A stretch of DNA of 64,000 bases from Rhizobium aethiopicum (GCF_900094625.1 NZ_FMAJ01000010.1:181297-245296), one strand, 5' to 3'. Shown: positions 8,608 through 18,111, numbered from the stretch's first letter. The notes: generated from the letters alone by a model not told the origin. Numbers and translations: made by a program.

Positions 8608-9630
8608 CTGAACATATCGGGAGGAAAAAGGGGCAGGATCACCATCCACGAGGTGGCGTCTGCTGCCGGGGTGAGCATTTCGACGGCGTCGAAGGCGCTC
8701 AACGACACCGGCCGTATGGGAGCGGAAACGCGCGAGCGGGTGAAGCGGATTGCCGGTGAAATCGGATATCGGCCGAATGCGCTGGCGAGGGGTCTTCTCA
8801 GCAAACGCAGCTTCACCATCGGACTGCTGACGAATGATACTTACGGCCGTTTTACGCTGCCTGTGATGGCCGGCATTTCGGACGCTCTCGTCGATCACGG
8901 CGTTTCGGTTTTCCTCTGCGCCATTGAGGACGATCCGGCGCTCGCCCAGACCCATGTGGACGCGATGCTGGACAAGCAGGTGGACGGCATTATCGCGACC
9001 GGCAAGCGGCTGGACAGGCGTCTGCCTGTCGACCTGTCGAATTTGCACGTGCCTGTCGTCTACGCCTTCACGGAGGGGACGCAGAACAGCGTTACGTTTC
9101 GTTCGGATGACGAACAAGGTGCGAGGCTGGCGGTCGAGTGGCTTGCGAAGATCGGGCGGCGGCGGATTGCGCATATCACCGGGCCGAAGGACTTCTTCTC
9201 GGTGCGGGAGCGGGCGGGCGCCTATCGTGAGGTGGCGGGTCACCGCGAGCCGGTGCTCTATGGCGTCTGGTCCGAAAGCTGGGGTCATGAGGCGGTCGAG
9301 CAGCTTTGGAAGAGGCCTGGAGAAAAGCCGGATGCGCTCTTCTGCGGCAACGACCAGATCGCCCGGGGTGCCACGGATGCGTTGCGCGAGCGCGGCGTCA
9401 AGGTGCCGCAGGACGTTTCGGTGATCGGCTTCGACAATTGGGAGATTGTCGCGGCCCAGACACGGCCGCCGCTGACGACGGTGGACATGGAGTTGAAGGA
9501 GCTCGGGCGGCAGGCCGGATTGACGGTGCTCGCGCTTGCGGAAGGGCGGCCTGTCGAGCCGGGAGTGAGGAAATTGCCCTGCCGGCTCGTCGTCCGGCAG
9601 TCATGCGGGGGCAAGGCTCCCGAGGAATGA
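8608..9630 (+). CDS. LacI-family transcriptional regulator of the arabinofuranoside operon
   Basis: About 340 residues. N-terminal LacI helix-turn-helix: ITIHEVASAAGVSISTASKALN at about residues 10-31 with the hinge helix region (RPNALARGLLSKRS) after it. Then a periplasmic-binding-protein-like ligand domain, including the FCGNDQIARGATDALRERG and VSVIGFDNWE motifs. The frame is open upstream to 8455 but that stretch covers the operators. A very strong AGGAGGAGG ribosome site (8594-8602) precedes a CTG codon at 8608, while the only upstream alternative, TTG at 8566, overlaps operator 2 and has no properly spaced site. CTG start is therefore proposed. Probably an autoregulated repressor, relieved by the transported sugar; the ligand is inferred from neighbours. 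Confidence 0.85.
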   Translation: MNISGGKRGRITIHEVASAAGVSISTASKALNDTGRMGAETRERVKRIAGEIGYRPNALARGLLSKRSFTIGLLTNDTYGRFTLPVMAGISDALVDHGVSVFLCAIEDDPALAQTHVDAMLDKQVDGIIATGKRLDRRLPVDLSNLHVPVVYAFTEGTQNSVTFRSDDEQGARLAVEWLAKIGRRRIAHITGPKDFFSVRERAGAYREVAGHREPVLYGVWSESWGHEAVEQLWKRPGEKPDALFCGNDQIARGATDALRERGVKVPQDVSVIGFDNWEIVAAQTRPPLTTVDMELKELGRQAGLTVLALAEGRPVEPGVRKLPCRLVVRQSCGGKAPEE

Positions 9631-9684
9631 AATCAGGGAAATGAGCAAAGGCGCGAGGAGATGCGCCATATTGGGAGGAATGTC

Positions 9685-10920
9685 ATGATCAAGCGTCTAT
9701 TGGCGGCGACCGGCATCGCTACCTTGTGCCTAGTGTCGGCTGCATCGGCCGAAAACGTCGAAATGTGGGTTCGCTCGGGGATCGGCGACGCGTTCAAGAA
9801 GGTTGTCGAAGCCTATAATTCGAGCCATGAGAACAAGGTCGTGATGACCGAAGTGCCGTTCTCCGAGCTGGTGCAGAAGTATGCGACGGCGATTGCCGGC
9901 GGACAGGCGCCCGACGCGCTTTCGATGGATCTCATCTATAACCCTGCCTTTGCCGCCGCCGGCCAGTTGGAAGACCTGACGGACTGGGCAAAGTCGCTGC
10001 CCTATTTCAACTCGCTTTCGCCATCGCATGTCCGCCTCGGCACATACGAGGACAAGATTTATGGCCTGCCGCTTTCGGTCGAGACCTCAGTCTTCGCCTG
10101 GAACAAGGATCTCTACAAGAAGGCCGGTCTCGACCCGGAAAAGGCGCCGGTGAGCTGGGACGAAATCACCGCCAATGCGGAGAAGATCCGGGCATTGGGT
10201 GAAGACACATACGGCTTCTACTTCTCCGGCGGAGGCTGCGGCGGCTGCATGATCTTCACCTTCACGCCGCTCGTCTGGGGTGCGGGCGCCGATATCCTGT
10301 CGTCCGACAGCAAGACGGCGACGCTCGATACACCACAGATGCGCAAGGCCGTCGACATCTACCGCAACATGGTCAAGAAGGACCTCGTACCGGCGGGTGC
10401 GGCCAGCGACAACGGCACGAACTTCCTGACCTTCACAAATGGCAAGATCGGCCAGCAAAGCCTCGGCGCCTTCGCCACCGGCACGCTGGTGACCCAGCAT
10501 CCCGAGATCAATTTCGGCGTGACCCTCATCCCCGGGGTCGACGGCAAGCCGTCGTCCTTTGCCGGCGGCGACAACTTCGTCATCACCAAGGGCACGAAGA
10601 AGATCGATGCGGTGAAGGACTTCCTCGGCTATATCTACTCGGAAGACGGCCAGAAGGTCATGGCTAAATATGGTAGCCTGCCGACGCGCGGCGATATCGC
10701 AGATAGGGTGCTCGAGGGCCTCGATCCACGCATGCAGGTTGGCCTCAAGGCGATCAGTGTGGCCAAGACGCCCTATACGCTTCAGTTCAACGACCTGATC
10801 AACAGCGCCAACGGCCCATGGGCGACGTTCACCAACGCCGCGATCTTCGGCGACGACGTCGACGGTGCGTTCTCGAGCGCCCAGTCGGAAATGCAGTCGA
10901 TCATCGATAGCGGCCAATAA
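9685..10920 (+). CDS. ABC transporter sugar-binding protein (family 1 solute-binding)
   Basis: 411 residues from the ATG at 9685 with GGGAGGAAT upstream; an in-frame ATG at 9661 is less likely. Signal peptide MIKRLLAATGIATLCLVSAASA, then a mature extracellular solute-binding domain of the maltose/oligosaccharide type (GGQAPDALSMD, YGLPLSVETSVFAWNKDLYKKAGLDPEKAP). It captures the sugar in the periplasm for the two permeases that follow. It lies 54 bp after the LacI gene with no separate operator visible, so it is probably cotranscribed. The adjacent GH127 enzyme suggests an L-arabinofuranose-containing oligosaccharide as ligand; this is inference. Confidence 0.9.
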   Translation: MIKRLLAATGIATLCLVSAASAENVEMWVRSGIGDAFKKVVEAYNSSHENKVVMTEVPFSELVQKYATAIAGGQAPDALSMDLIYNPAFAAAGQLEDLTDWAKSLPYFNSLSPSHVRLGTYEDKIYGLPLSVETSVFAWNKDLYKKAGLDPEKAPVSWDEITANAEKIRALGEDTYGFYFSGGGCGGCMIFTFTPLVWGAGADILSSDSKTATLDTPQMRKAVDIYRNMVKKDLVPAGAASDNGTNFLTFTNGKIGQQSLGAFATGTLVTQHPEINFGVTLIPGVDGKPSSFAGGDNFVITKGTKKIDAVKDFLGYIYSEDGQKVMAKYGSLPTRGDIADRVLEGLDPRMQVGLKAISVAKTPYTLQFNDLINSANGPWATFTNAAIFGDDVDGAFSSAQSEMQSIIDSGQ

Positions 10921-10993
10921 CTCTCCCAAGGCCGCGGCCGGGGAGCGGTGGCAGCTTCCCGGCCAACTTCATTGACAGATGCGGAGCGTTTCG

Positions 10994-11911
10994 ATGACCG
11001 GTTCCGGTTCGAATACCCTATTGCCTCGGCGAAAGCGGCGGCGCAAATCAAACTGGCGCGGCCCTCTCTACATCGCGCCCGCCATGGCGCTCGTCATCGT
11101 CTTCTTCGTCATGCCGGTTCTCTTTACGGGATGGATGAGCCTTCACAACTGGCCGCTGATGGGGGCATCGCGCTGGATCGGCTTCAACAACTATTTCCGC
11201 ATGGTCAACGACACCCGCTTCATGGCGGCGCTGAATTTCACGGCCTATTATACCGTGATCGTCACCATCGCGATCTTCGCCGTTGCCTTTCCGCTGGCAA
11301 TCTTCGTCGAGAAGGAACGGCAGTTCGTCAGCACCTATCGCACCATCATCTTCCTGCCCGTCGTCGTCGGCCTTGCCACAGCCTCGCTGCTCTGGGTGTG
11401 GCTCGCCAATGTCGATAGCGGTTTCATCGGCCCGGCCTTGGAAGCGCTCGGTCTTCTGGAAAAGAGCCCCAACCTGCTTGCGACTTTCGACACCGCCTTC
11501 CTGACTGTCGTGGTGATGGTCGTCTGGAAGATCGCCGGCTTCACCATGATCATTCTACTGACCGGGCTGCAGGCCATTCCGTCCGAGCTGACGGAAGCCG
11601 CCCGCATAGACGGCGCCGGCCGCTGGCAGCGTTTCAGGCATCTCACGCTGCCGCTGATGCGCAAGACGATCGCGCTGGCGCTGATCGTCTCCGTCACCGG
11701 CTCGATCCTGGCTTTCGACCAGTTCTACATCATGACGGCGGGTGGCCCGCAGAACAAGATGATCTCGGTGGTCTATTACATCTTCAACCAGTCCTTCGTG
11801 TCGTTCAACCTCGGTTATGGCGCAGCGCTCTCGATCGCGCTTCTCGCCATCCTGGTCGCCATCAGCATCGTGCAGCTCTGGCTGCTTCGCGTCGGGGAGG
11901 AGCGCCCATGA
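10994..11911 (+). CDS. ABC sugar transporter permease, MalF/UgpA type
   Basis: 305 residues. Start ATG at 10994 has a CGGAG site 7 bases upstream; ATG at 10979 is an alternative. Six predicted membrane segments, the first at about residues 30-50. The inner-membrane coupling loop carries the EAA motif (ELTEAARIDGAGRWQRFRHLTLPLM). It forms the transmembrane heterodimer with the next gene product, whose start overlaps its stop by 4 bases (ATGA), which implies translational coupling. Confidence 0.92.
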   Translation: MTGSGSNTLLPRRKRRRKSNWRGPLYIAPAMALVIVFFVMPVLFTGWMSLHNWPLMGASRWIGFNNYFRMVNDTRFMAALNFTAYYTVIVTIAIFAVAFPLAIFVEKERQFVSTYRTIIFLPVVVGLATASLLWVWLANVDSGFIGPALEALGLLEKSPNLLATFDTAFLTVVVMVVWKIAGFTMIILLTGLQAIPSELTEAARIDGAGRWQRFRHLTLPLMRKTIALALIVSVTGSILAFDQFYIMTAGGPQNKMISVVYYIFNQSFVSFNLGYGAALSIALLAILVAISIVQLWLLRVGEERP

Positions 11912-12771
11912 GCACGTCAAGGGAGCGCCGCGCGCGCAAGGCCATCCGTACGAAGTCGGCCTATCATCTCACAGGCATCGCGATCTCGGTCTTCTTTCTC
12001 GCCCCCTTCGTGATCACGCTTCTCGCATCCTTCCGGCCGGGCACCGAATCCAGCCTGCCGCCGTTGCCGCCATGGCCGACATCGGGCGTCAGCTTCGATG
12101 CCTATGCGCTGCTCGATACGTTCGGCGCCGGCATCTGGCGGCACATGATCAATTCGCTATTCGTTTCGGTCGCCACGGTGGTGCTCACCGTCCTCGTCAG
12201 CCTGCTCGCCGGCTACGGGTTTTCGCGTTACCGTTTCCCGATGAAGAATGTGCTCTTCGTGCTGATCATCGCCACGCTGATGATCCCGTTCCAGTCGATT
12301 CTGACGCCGCTCTTCATCATCCTGGCAAAACTCGGTCTCAACAATTCGCTGCTCGGGCTGACGCTCGTCTATGTGACGCTGCAGCTGCCCTTCTCCGTCT
12401 TCATGATGCGCAACGCCTTCGACGCGGTGCCGAAGGAAATCGAAGAGGCCGCCCGCATCGACGGCGCGCGCGATCTGAGGCTCTTGGCGCGCGTTCTGCT
12501 CCCGCTGGTGCTGCCCGGTGTCGCGACGGTGGCGATCTTTGCCTTCCTCAATGCCTGGAACGAGTTTCTCGCCGCGCTCGTGCTGCTTTCCAGCAATGAG
12601 AAATACACCCTGCCGGTGCTGATGACGGCGGTTCGCGCCGGACGGCTCGGCGCCATCAACTGGGGAGCGGTGCAGGCCGGTGTCGTTGTCATGACGATCC
12701 CCTGCCTGATCGTCTTCCTGCTCCTGCAACGCTACTACATGCGCGGGCTGATGGCCGGCGCGGTGAAATGA
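11908..12771 (+). CDS. ABC sugar transporter permease, MalG/UgpE type
   Basis: 287 residues, starting within the stop of the preceding permease. Six membrane segments and the binding-protein-dependent EAA loop (EIEEAARIDGARDLRLLARVLLPLVLPG at about 172-200). The C-terminal LQRYYMRGLMAGAVK is the normal MalG-type ending. It completes the membrane channel of the importer. The GH127 enzyme gene starts 19 bp downstream in the same operon. Confidence 0.92.
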   Translation: MSTSRERRARKAIRTKSAYHLTGIAISVFFLAPFVITLLASFRPGTESSLPPLPPWPTSGVSFDAYALLDTFGAGIWRHMINSLFVSVATVVLTVLVSLLAGYGFSRYRFPMKNVLFVLIIATLMIPFQSILTPLFIILAKLGLNNSLLGLTLVYVTLQLPFSVFMMRNAFDAVPKEIEEAARIDGARDLRLLARVLLPLVLPGVATVAIFAFLNAWNEFLAALVLLSSNEKYTLPVLMTAVRAGRLGAINWGAVQAGVVVMTIPCLIVFLLLQRYYMRGLMAGAVK

Positions 12772-12790
12772 TCCCAAGAAGGTAGAGCCC

Positions 12791-14713
12791 ATGACCAACT
12801 CAAGCAATGACCGCCAATTCCGCCCTGTCGCCGTTCCCGATGTCGAACTCGGCGGGTTCTGGGGCAAATGGCAGGATGCAGTCTGCAATTCGACCGCCGA
12901 GACCCTGCTCGACCGCTGCGTCGAGGCCGGCATGCTGAAGGCGATCGACGTCAGCCAGCCGAGCCCCGGCGTCGTCATTCCCATTCAGCCATGGGGAGGG
13001 ACGACACAGATGTTCTGGGATTCCGACCTCGGCAAGTCGATCGAGACGATCGCCTATTCGCTCTATCGCCGGCCGAACCGGCAGCTCGAAGCGCGCGCCG
13101 ACGAGATCATCGACATGTATGAGAAGATGCAGGACAAGGACGGCTATCTGAACGCCTGGTTTCAGCGTGTGGAGCCATCCCGCCGCTGGACCAACCTGCG
13201 CGACCATCACGAGCTCTATTGCGCCGGCCATCTGATGGAAGCCGCGGTCGCCTATTATCAGGCGACTGGAAAGCGCAAGCTGCTCGACATCATGTGCCGT
13301 TACGCCGATTACATGATCAAGGTTTTCGGCCACGGTGAGGGACAGATCCCCGGCTATTGCGGCCATGAGGAAATCGAACTGGCGCTGGTCAAGCTCGCCC
13401 GCGTGACCGGCGAGAACAAATACCTCGACCTTTCGAAATTCTTCATCGATGAACGCGGCACCGAGCCGCATTTCTTCACGGCCGAGGCTGCTCGCGACGG
13501 CCGCAGCGCTGCCGACTTCCATCAGAAAACCTATGAATATGGCCAGGCGCACCTGCCGGTACGCGAACAGACGAAGGTCGTCGGCCACGCAGTGCGCGCG
13601 ATGTATCTCTATTCCGGCATGGCCGACATCGCCACCGAATACAAGGACGACAGCCTGACGGCAGCGCTCGAAACGCTCTGGGACGATCTGACGACCAAGC
13701 AGATGTACATCACCGGCGGTATCGGCCCGGCCGCATCCAATGAAGGTTTTACCGACTATTACGACCTGCCCAATGATACGGCTTATGCGGAGACCTGCGC
13801 CTCAGTCGGCCTGGTCTTCTGGGCGAGCCGCATGCTCGGGCGCGGGCCGGACCGGCGTTATGCCGACGTCATGGAACAGGCGCTCTATAACGGCGCGCTG
13901 CCCGGCCTTTCCACAGACGGCAAGACCTTCTTCTATGACAATCCGCTCGAAAGCGCGGGCAAGCACCACCGCTGGAAATGGCACCATTGCCCATGCTGCC
14001 CGCCGAACATCGCCCGTCTGGTGACGTCGATCGGCTCATACATGTATGCCGTTGCCGATGACGAGATCGCTGTGCATCTCTATGGCGAAAGCACCGCCCG
14101 GCTGAGGCTTGCCAACGGCGCCGAGGTGGAGCTGGAGCAGGCCACCAATTATCCGTGGGACGGCGCCGTCGCCTTCACCACAAGGTTGGTGAAGCCGGCT
14201 CGATTCGCGCTGTCACTACGCATTCCGGATTGGGCGGAGGGCGCAACGCTCAGCGTCAACGGGGCGATGCTCGACCTCGGCGCCGATGTTCGCGACGGAT
14301 ATGCGAGGATCGACCGCGAGTGGGCGGATGGGGACCGCGTCGCCCTTTACCTGCCGCTGGCGCTTCGGCCGCAATATGCCAATCCGAAAGTGCGCCAGGA
14401 TGCCGGCCGCGTCGCCTTGATGCGCGGCCCGCTCGTCTACTGCGTCGAAACAACGGACAATGGCGATGATCTCAACACCATCGTCCTGCCCCGCGAACTC
14501 CCGGCCGCCGAAACCGTCGTGCTGAAGGAGCTCAACGATGCCGTCGCCCTCGATCTCAAGGTCGAGCGCGAGGAAACCTCAGGCTGGGGCACGCCGCTCT
14601 ATCGCAAGAGGCCGGCCGAAAGGCAGGTCGCCACGGCACGTTTCGTGCCCTATCATCTCTGGGACAATCGTGCGCCCGGAGAGATGCTCGTCTGGGTCCA
14701 GTCGGGCAAATAG
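12791..14713 (+). CDS. GH127 beta-L-arabinofuranosidase-like glycoside hydrolase
   Basis: 640 residues, no signal peptide, so cytosolic. It matches the DUF1680/GH127 family: (alpha/alpha)6 barrel N-terminal part (GCxxGxxL-like DHHELYCAGHLMEAAVAYYQATG near 140) and the zinc/cysteine centre. Visible counterparts of the HypBA1 metal ligands and nucleophile are E334 and C336 (AYAETCAS) and the adjacent C402-C403 in HCPCCPPNIARL, with C402 as the expected nucleophile. The family releases L-arabinose from beta-L-arabinofuranosides such as those of plant hydroxyproline-rich glycoproteins. Lying between the permease genes and the ATPase gene, it probably hydrolyses the imported oligosaccharide. Other GH127 activities (e.g. 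on other L-sugars) cannot be excluded. Confidence 0.9.
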   Translation: MTNSSNDRQFRPVAVPDVELGGFWGKWQDAVCNSTAETLLDRCVEAGMLKAIDVSQPSPGVVIPIQPWGGTTQMFWDSDLGKSIETIAYSLYRRPNRQLEARADEIIDMYEKMQDKDGYLNAWFQRVEPSRRWTNLRDHHELYCAGHLMEAAVAYYQATGKRKLLDIMCRYADYMIKVFGHGEGQIPGYCGHEEIELALVKLARVTGENKYLDLSKFFIDERGTEPHFFTAEAARDGRSAADFHQKTYEYGQAHLPVREQTKVVGHAVRAMYLYSGMADIATEYKDDSLTAALETLWDDLTTKQMYITGGIGPAASNEGFTDYYDLPNDTAYAETCASVGLVFWASRMLGRGPDRRYADVMEQALYNGALPGLSTDGKTFFYDNPLESAGKHHRWKWHHCPCCPPNIARLVTSIGSYMYAVADDEIAVHLYGESTARLRLANGAEVELEQATNYPWDGAVAFTTRLVKPARFALSLRIPDWAEGATLSVNGAMLDLGADVRDGYARIDREWADGDRVALYLPLALRPQYANPKVRQDAGRVALMRGPLVYCVETTDNGDDLNTIVLPRELPAAETVVLKELNDAVALDLKVEREETSGWGTPLYRKRPAERQVATARFVPYHLWDNRAPGEMLVWVQSGK

Positions 14714-14724
14714 GTCGCTTGGGG

Positions 14725-15810
14725 ATGATGAACGGTATGGGTAACAAGAGCGTCGTGCTCCAGGACGTGCGGAAAAGCTATGGCAGTCTGCCCGTGGTCC
14801 ACGGAATCGACCTGACAATCGCGGAAGGCGAATTCGTCGTCTTCGTCGGTCCTTCCGGCTGCGGAAAATCGACGCTGCTTCGCATGATCGCCGGCTTGGA
14901 GGACGTCACCGACGGCGAGATCGAGATCAAGGGGCGCCTCGTCACCGATCTCGATCCGTCCGAGCGCGGCATCGCCATGGTCTTCCAGTCCTACGCGCTC
15001 TATCCGCATATGAGCGTGCGCGACAATCTGGCCTTCGGCTTGAAGATGGCGCGTACAAATGGCGCCGAGATCGAGACGCGCGTCAAGGCTGCTTCCGCGA
15101 TCCTGAAGATCGACCACCTGCTCGACCGGCGGCCAGGGCAGCTTTCCGGCGGCCAGCGCCAGCGTGTGGCGATCGGCCGGGCGATCGTGCGCAAGCCCGA
15201 CGTCTTCCTGTTCGACGAGCCGCTCTCCAATCTCGATGCTGAATTGCGGGTGTCCATGCGCATCGAGATCGCCCGCCTTCACCGCGAGCTCGGCAACACG
15301 ATGATCTATGTCACACACGATCAGACCGAGGCGATGACGCTCGCCGACAAGATCGTCGTGCTGCGCGACGGCCGCGTCGAGCAGGCCGGAACGCCGCGGG
15401 AAATCTACGAGGATCCAGCCAATACATTCGTCGCGGGCTTTATCGGCTCGCCGAGGATGAATCTCCTGAACGCCCGATGGGGCGAAGGCGGCCTGGTCGA
15501 CGTCGCCGGCGGGCGCATCGAAAGCGGCCTGCCACCGGCAGACAGGCCGGCCGGTGCGGCCGTGACGCTCGGCCTGCGGCCGGAGCACCTGCAGGTGGCA
15601 TCCGAGCTCACAGGTAGCCTGACGGCAAGGGTCGATTTTTCGGAATATCTCGGCGGAACACAGTATCTCTATTGCCAGCTCGGCGATGGCCAGTCGCTCA
15701 CCGTCGAGCACCGGTCGCCGACCAGCATTGCGGCCGGTGAGCAGATCAGCCTGCAGTTCGAGCCGTCGAATTGCCGATTGTTCGGCGAGGGCGGCAAGCG
15801 GCTGAGATAA
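14725..15810 (+). CDS. ABC transporter ATPase, UgpC/MsmK/MalK family
   Basis: 361 residues from ATG 14725; ATG codons at 14728 and 14737 and TTG at 14719 are alternatives and no strong ribosome site decides. Walker A GPSGCGKST, Q-loop VFQSYALYPHMSV, signature LSGGQRQRVAIGRAI, Walker B VFLFDEPLSNLDAE and the switch histidine in THDQTEAM are all present. A C-terminal TOBE/MalK-type regulatory domain follows (about 240-361). It energises the importer encoded upstream. It is the last gene of the operon and converges with dxr. Confidence 0.93.
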   Translation: MMNGMGNKSVVLQDVRKSYGSLPVVHGIDLTIAEGEFVVFVGPSGCGKSTLLRMIAGLEDVTDGEIEIKGRLVTDLDPSERGIAMVFQSYALYPHMSVRDNLAFGLKMARTNGAEIETRVKAASAILKIDHLLDRRPGQLSGGQRQRVAIGRAIVRKPDVFLFDEPLSNLDAELRVSMRIEIARLHRELGNTMIYVTHDQTEAMTLADKIVVLRDGRVEQAGTPREIYEDPANTFVAGFIGSPRMNLLNARWGEGGLVDVAGGRIESGLPPADRPAGAAVTLGLRPEHLQVASELTGSLTARVDFSEYLGGTQYLYCQLGDGQSLTVEHRSPTSIAAGEQISLQFEPSNCRLFGEGGKRLR

Positions 15811-15828
15811 CTGCAGCCGGCCGAGCCC

Positions 15829-17019
15829 TTATCCAACGAGATCAAGCTTCATCAGCTCCGCCGCCCGCTGCCGGGCTTTCCTGTCGGCGCTGAAGACATC
15901 GTCCATGCCGGCAGCCGGCGGCAAGCCGGCAAGGTCGTCCATGACCCTTTCGGTGACCTCCGCCATGGCGAGGAAGGACAGACGCCCTTCAATGAAGGCT
16001 TCCAAGGCCACTTCCTTGGCGCCGTTCAAAACCGCGCCCTGAACGCCGCCGCGCGTCATCGCCAGGCGCGCCAGCCGCAAGGCGGGGAACCGCACCTCAT
16101 CGGGCGCTTCGAAATCCAGTCTCGCGAGCCTGGCGAAATCCAGCCGCTCGACCGGCAGGTGCGGCCGGCGCGGAAAGGACAGCGCATAGCCGATGGCAGT
16201 GCGCATGTCAGGCGCGCCGAGCTGCGCCAGTACCGAACCGTCGGTATAACCGACCATGGAATGAATGATCGATTGCGGATGGAAGATCACTTCGATCTGT
16301 TCGGGCTTCAGCCCGAACAGATGGCGGGCTTCGATCATTTCCAGCGCCTTGTTGAACATAGAGGCGCTGTCGATCGAGATTTTCAAGCCCATCGACCAGT
16401 TCGGATGGGCGCGCGCGGTTTCCACCGTCACATCGGCCATCTCCTTCAACGAGGCGGTACGGAAGGGGCCGCCCGACGCGGTCAGGATGACACGCTCGAT
16501 GGCATGGCGCTGGTTCTCTTCCAGCACCTGGAAAATCGCATTGTGCTCGCTGTCGACGGGAAGCAGCCTGCCGCCCCCTTCGTTTATCGCCTTGATGAAG
16601 AGATCGCCCGCCGAGACCAGGCATTCCTTGTTGGCAAGGGCGATGTCGGCTCCGCGGCGAGCAGCGGCAAGCGTCGGCGCCAGACCCGCCGTGCCGACGA
16701 TTGCTGCCATCACCCAGTCGGCTTCGCTGTCGGCCGCTTCCATGAGACCGGATTTTCCCGACGCGACCGCGATGCCGCTGCCGGAAAGTTCGCTTTTCAG
16801 CGCTTCATAATGCCGGTCGTTTGCCGTTACCGCCAGTCGCGCGCCGAAGGATCTGGCCTGCCGAGCGAGCAGCTCGACATTGCCGCTGCCCGTCAGAACG
16901 GAAATTTCGAAATTCTCCCGCCCGCCTAGATGTTCGACGACATTGAGGGTATTGCGGCCGATCGACCCGGTCGAGCCGAAGATGCTGAGGCGCCGCGGCG
17001 CGCTTTTGCCGGTCATCAT
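15829..17019 (-). CDS. dxr: 1-deoxy-D-xylulose-5-phosphate reductoisomerase
   Basis: 396 residues, the usual family length. It converts DXP to 2-C-methyl-D-erythritol 4-phosphate with NADPH and a divalent metal, the committed step of the MEP isoprenoid pathway. NADPH site GSTGSIGRNTL near residue 14; metal-ligand region LPVDSEHNAIFQ; flexible loop and catalytic region ASGGPFR and WSMGLKISIDSASMFNKALEMIEA; C-terminal helical domain. Two ATG codons start the frame; the second is equally possible. It stands alone here, convergent to the sugar operon 18 bp away, not next to the usual uppS-cdsA cluster; some rhizobia carry two dxr copies, so this may be one of a pair. Confidence 0.93.
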   Translation of the reverse strand: MMTGKSAPRRLSIFGSTGSIGRNTLNVVEHLGGRENFEISVLTGSGNVELLARQARSFGARLAVTANDRHYEALKSELSGSGIAVASGKSGLMEAADSEADWVMAAIVGTAGLAPTLAAARRGADIALANKECLVSAGDLFIKAINEGGGRLLPVDSEHNAIFQVLEENQRHAIERVILTASGGPFRTASLKEMADVTVETARAHPNWSMGLKISIDSASMFNKALEMIEARHLFGLKPEQIEVIFHPQSIIHSMVGYTDGSVLAQLGAPDMRTAIGYALSFPRRPHLPVERLDFARLARLDFEAPDEVRFPALRLARLAMTRGGVQGAVLNGAKEVALEAFIEGRLSFLAMAEVTERVMDDLAGLPPAAGMDDVFSADRKARQRAAELMKLDLVG

Positions 17020-17399
17020 TTGTATTTCGCGAAAAATTTCTCTCGTAGGCTCAGGCTCTACTAGGGTTTGGAGGGAGCGGCAAGTGTGCGGTGCAGCAGA
17101 TATCAGCCCTTCAGGGGTTTACAGAGCGGCGGCGGGATGTGATCCTTATAACATTCCGGAAGGGATGTGATTCCCCTGCGGCCTCTAATAGGCGCATGGG
17201 TAATCGGGGCGCTGCGGCGGCCATTGAAAAACGGGCACTTGGCTGCCCTCGGCTTTTTCGGCCAAACATTAAAATCGGAAGACGACATCGGGATGAACGG
17301 CTTGGCCGTGCTGCCCGTCCGTGTTCGCGGCAAGCACTTTGGTGCGGTATCGTGCCATTCGATGAGCTAGCACGTGTCAGGTCAAAACGATCGGATCAC
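17020..17399. other. Intergenic region between dxr and an exported protein gene
   Basis: 380 bp with no supported gene. A plus-strand frame is open across much of it, in frame with the following gene, but its predicted residues are Arg-rich and lack a ribosome site, as expected for a chance frame in GC-rich DNA. The 10-mer GGGATGTGAT occurs twice, at 17134-17143 and 17162-17171 (28 bp apart), in the area where the divergent promoters should lie. Confidence 0.45.
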
Positions 17400-18050
17400 A
17401 TGACGATATTCAGAGTTGCCATCATTCTTTTCGCCATCTTCCCTTCGCTCACTGCGGCTGCAAAGGCGGACGACCTGCTGATCTGGTCGCCTGCGAAGGT
17501 GTCGGATCGGTCGTACAAGGCGACGATGGGCTTTCGTCTGCCGGCGGAATGGGAAACGAGCGCCGGCGCCGACCTCGCATTGACCGCGACAAAAGGCGGC
17601 GCGCCACTGCCCGATTCCGAACAGGCCATGCTCTGGGGCAGGATCAGCAAGACGAGCGTTACGCCGGCAGGTCAATCGCAGCAGGGCGCCAGGGTCAGCG
17701 TCGATACGCTACGCGGCAGTGGCGCGCTGACGCTCAGCCGCTCGCGCAGCTGGATCCTGTCGGATTCGCTCGATATGCAATCGAGCCGCTCCGTCAGCGT
17801 CCGTTACGACCCGGTCGATGCCAAGCAGTCCTCAGTGACGGCATCGCAGGCGCTGAAATTGATCCATCCCTGGACGGGAACCTCGCTTTCAGCGAGCGCA
17901 GGCGTCAGCAATGCCAGCGGCGACTTTTCGAGCACGGTGGCGGTCAACCAGGCCATCCTGCCGAACCTCAACCTCGATGCCTCGGTCAGCAATCCGTTTT
18001 CGCCCGATGAGGCCGGAAGCGTCAATCTCCGCTATCGCCTGCAGTGGTAG
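17400..18050 (+). CDS. Exported protein of unknown function
   Basis: 216 residues from ATG 17400. Signal peptide MTIFRVAIILFAIFPSLTAAAKA, then a mature region rich in Ser, Thr, Val and Ala with alternating polar/hydrophobic strands (SRSVSVRYDPVDAKQSSVTA, NLDASVSNPFSPDEAGSVNL) that ends in LRYRLQW. The alternation and terminal aromatic residue suggest a beta-rich periplasmic or outer-membrane protein, but no family is recognised. The BON-domain gene follows 61 bp downstream on the same strand. Confidence 0.7.
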   Translation: MTIFRVAIILFAIFPSLTAAAKADDLLIWSPAKVSDRSYKATMGFRLPAEWETSAGADLALTATKGGAPLPDSEQAMLWGRISKTSVTPAGQSQQGARVSVDTLRGSGALTLSRSRSWILSDSLDMQSSRSVSVRYDPVDAKQSSVTASQALKLIHPWTGTSLSASAGVSNASGDFSSTVAVNQAILPNLNLDASVSNPFSPDEAGSVNLRYRLQW

Positions 18051-18111
18051 CGGCACGAAACCAAACGGGGCCGATGGCGTTTCTTCCTCAGGTTTTACGG
18101 AGGAACGGGAC

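Noticed and set aside
17091..17399. In-frame N-terminal extension of the exported protein
   Set aside because: No ribosome site, atypical Arg-rich composition, and the signal peptide begins at 17400.
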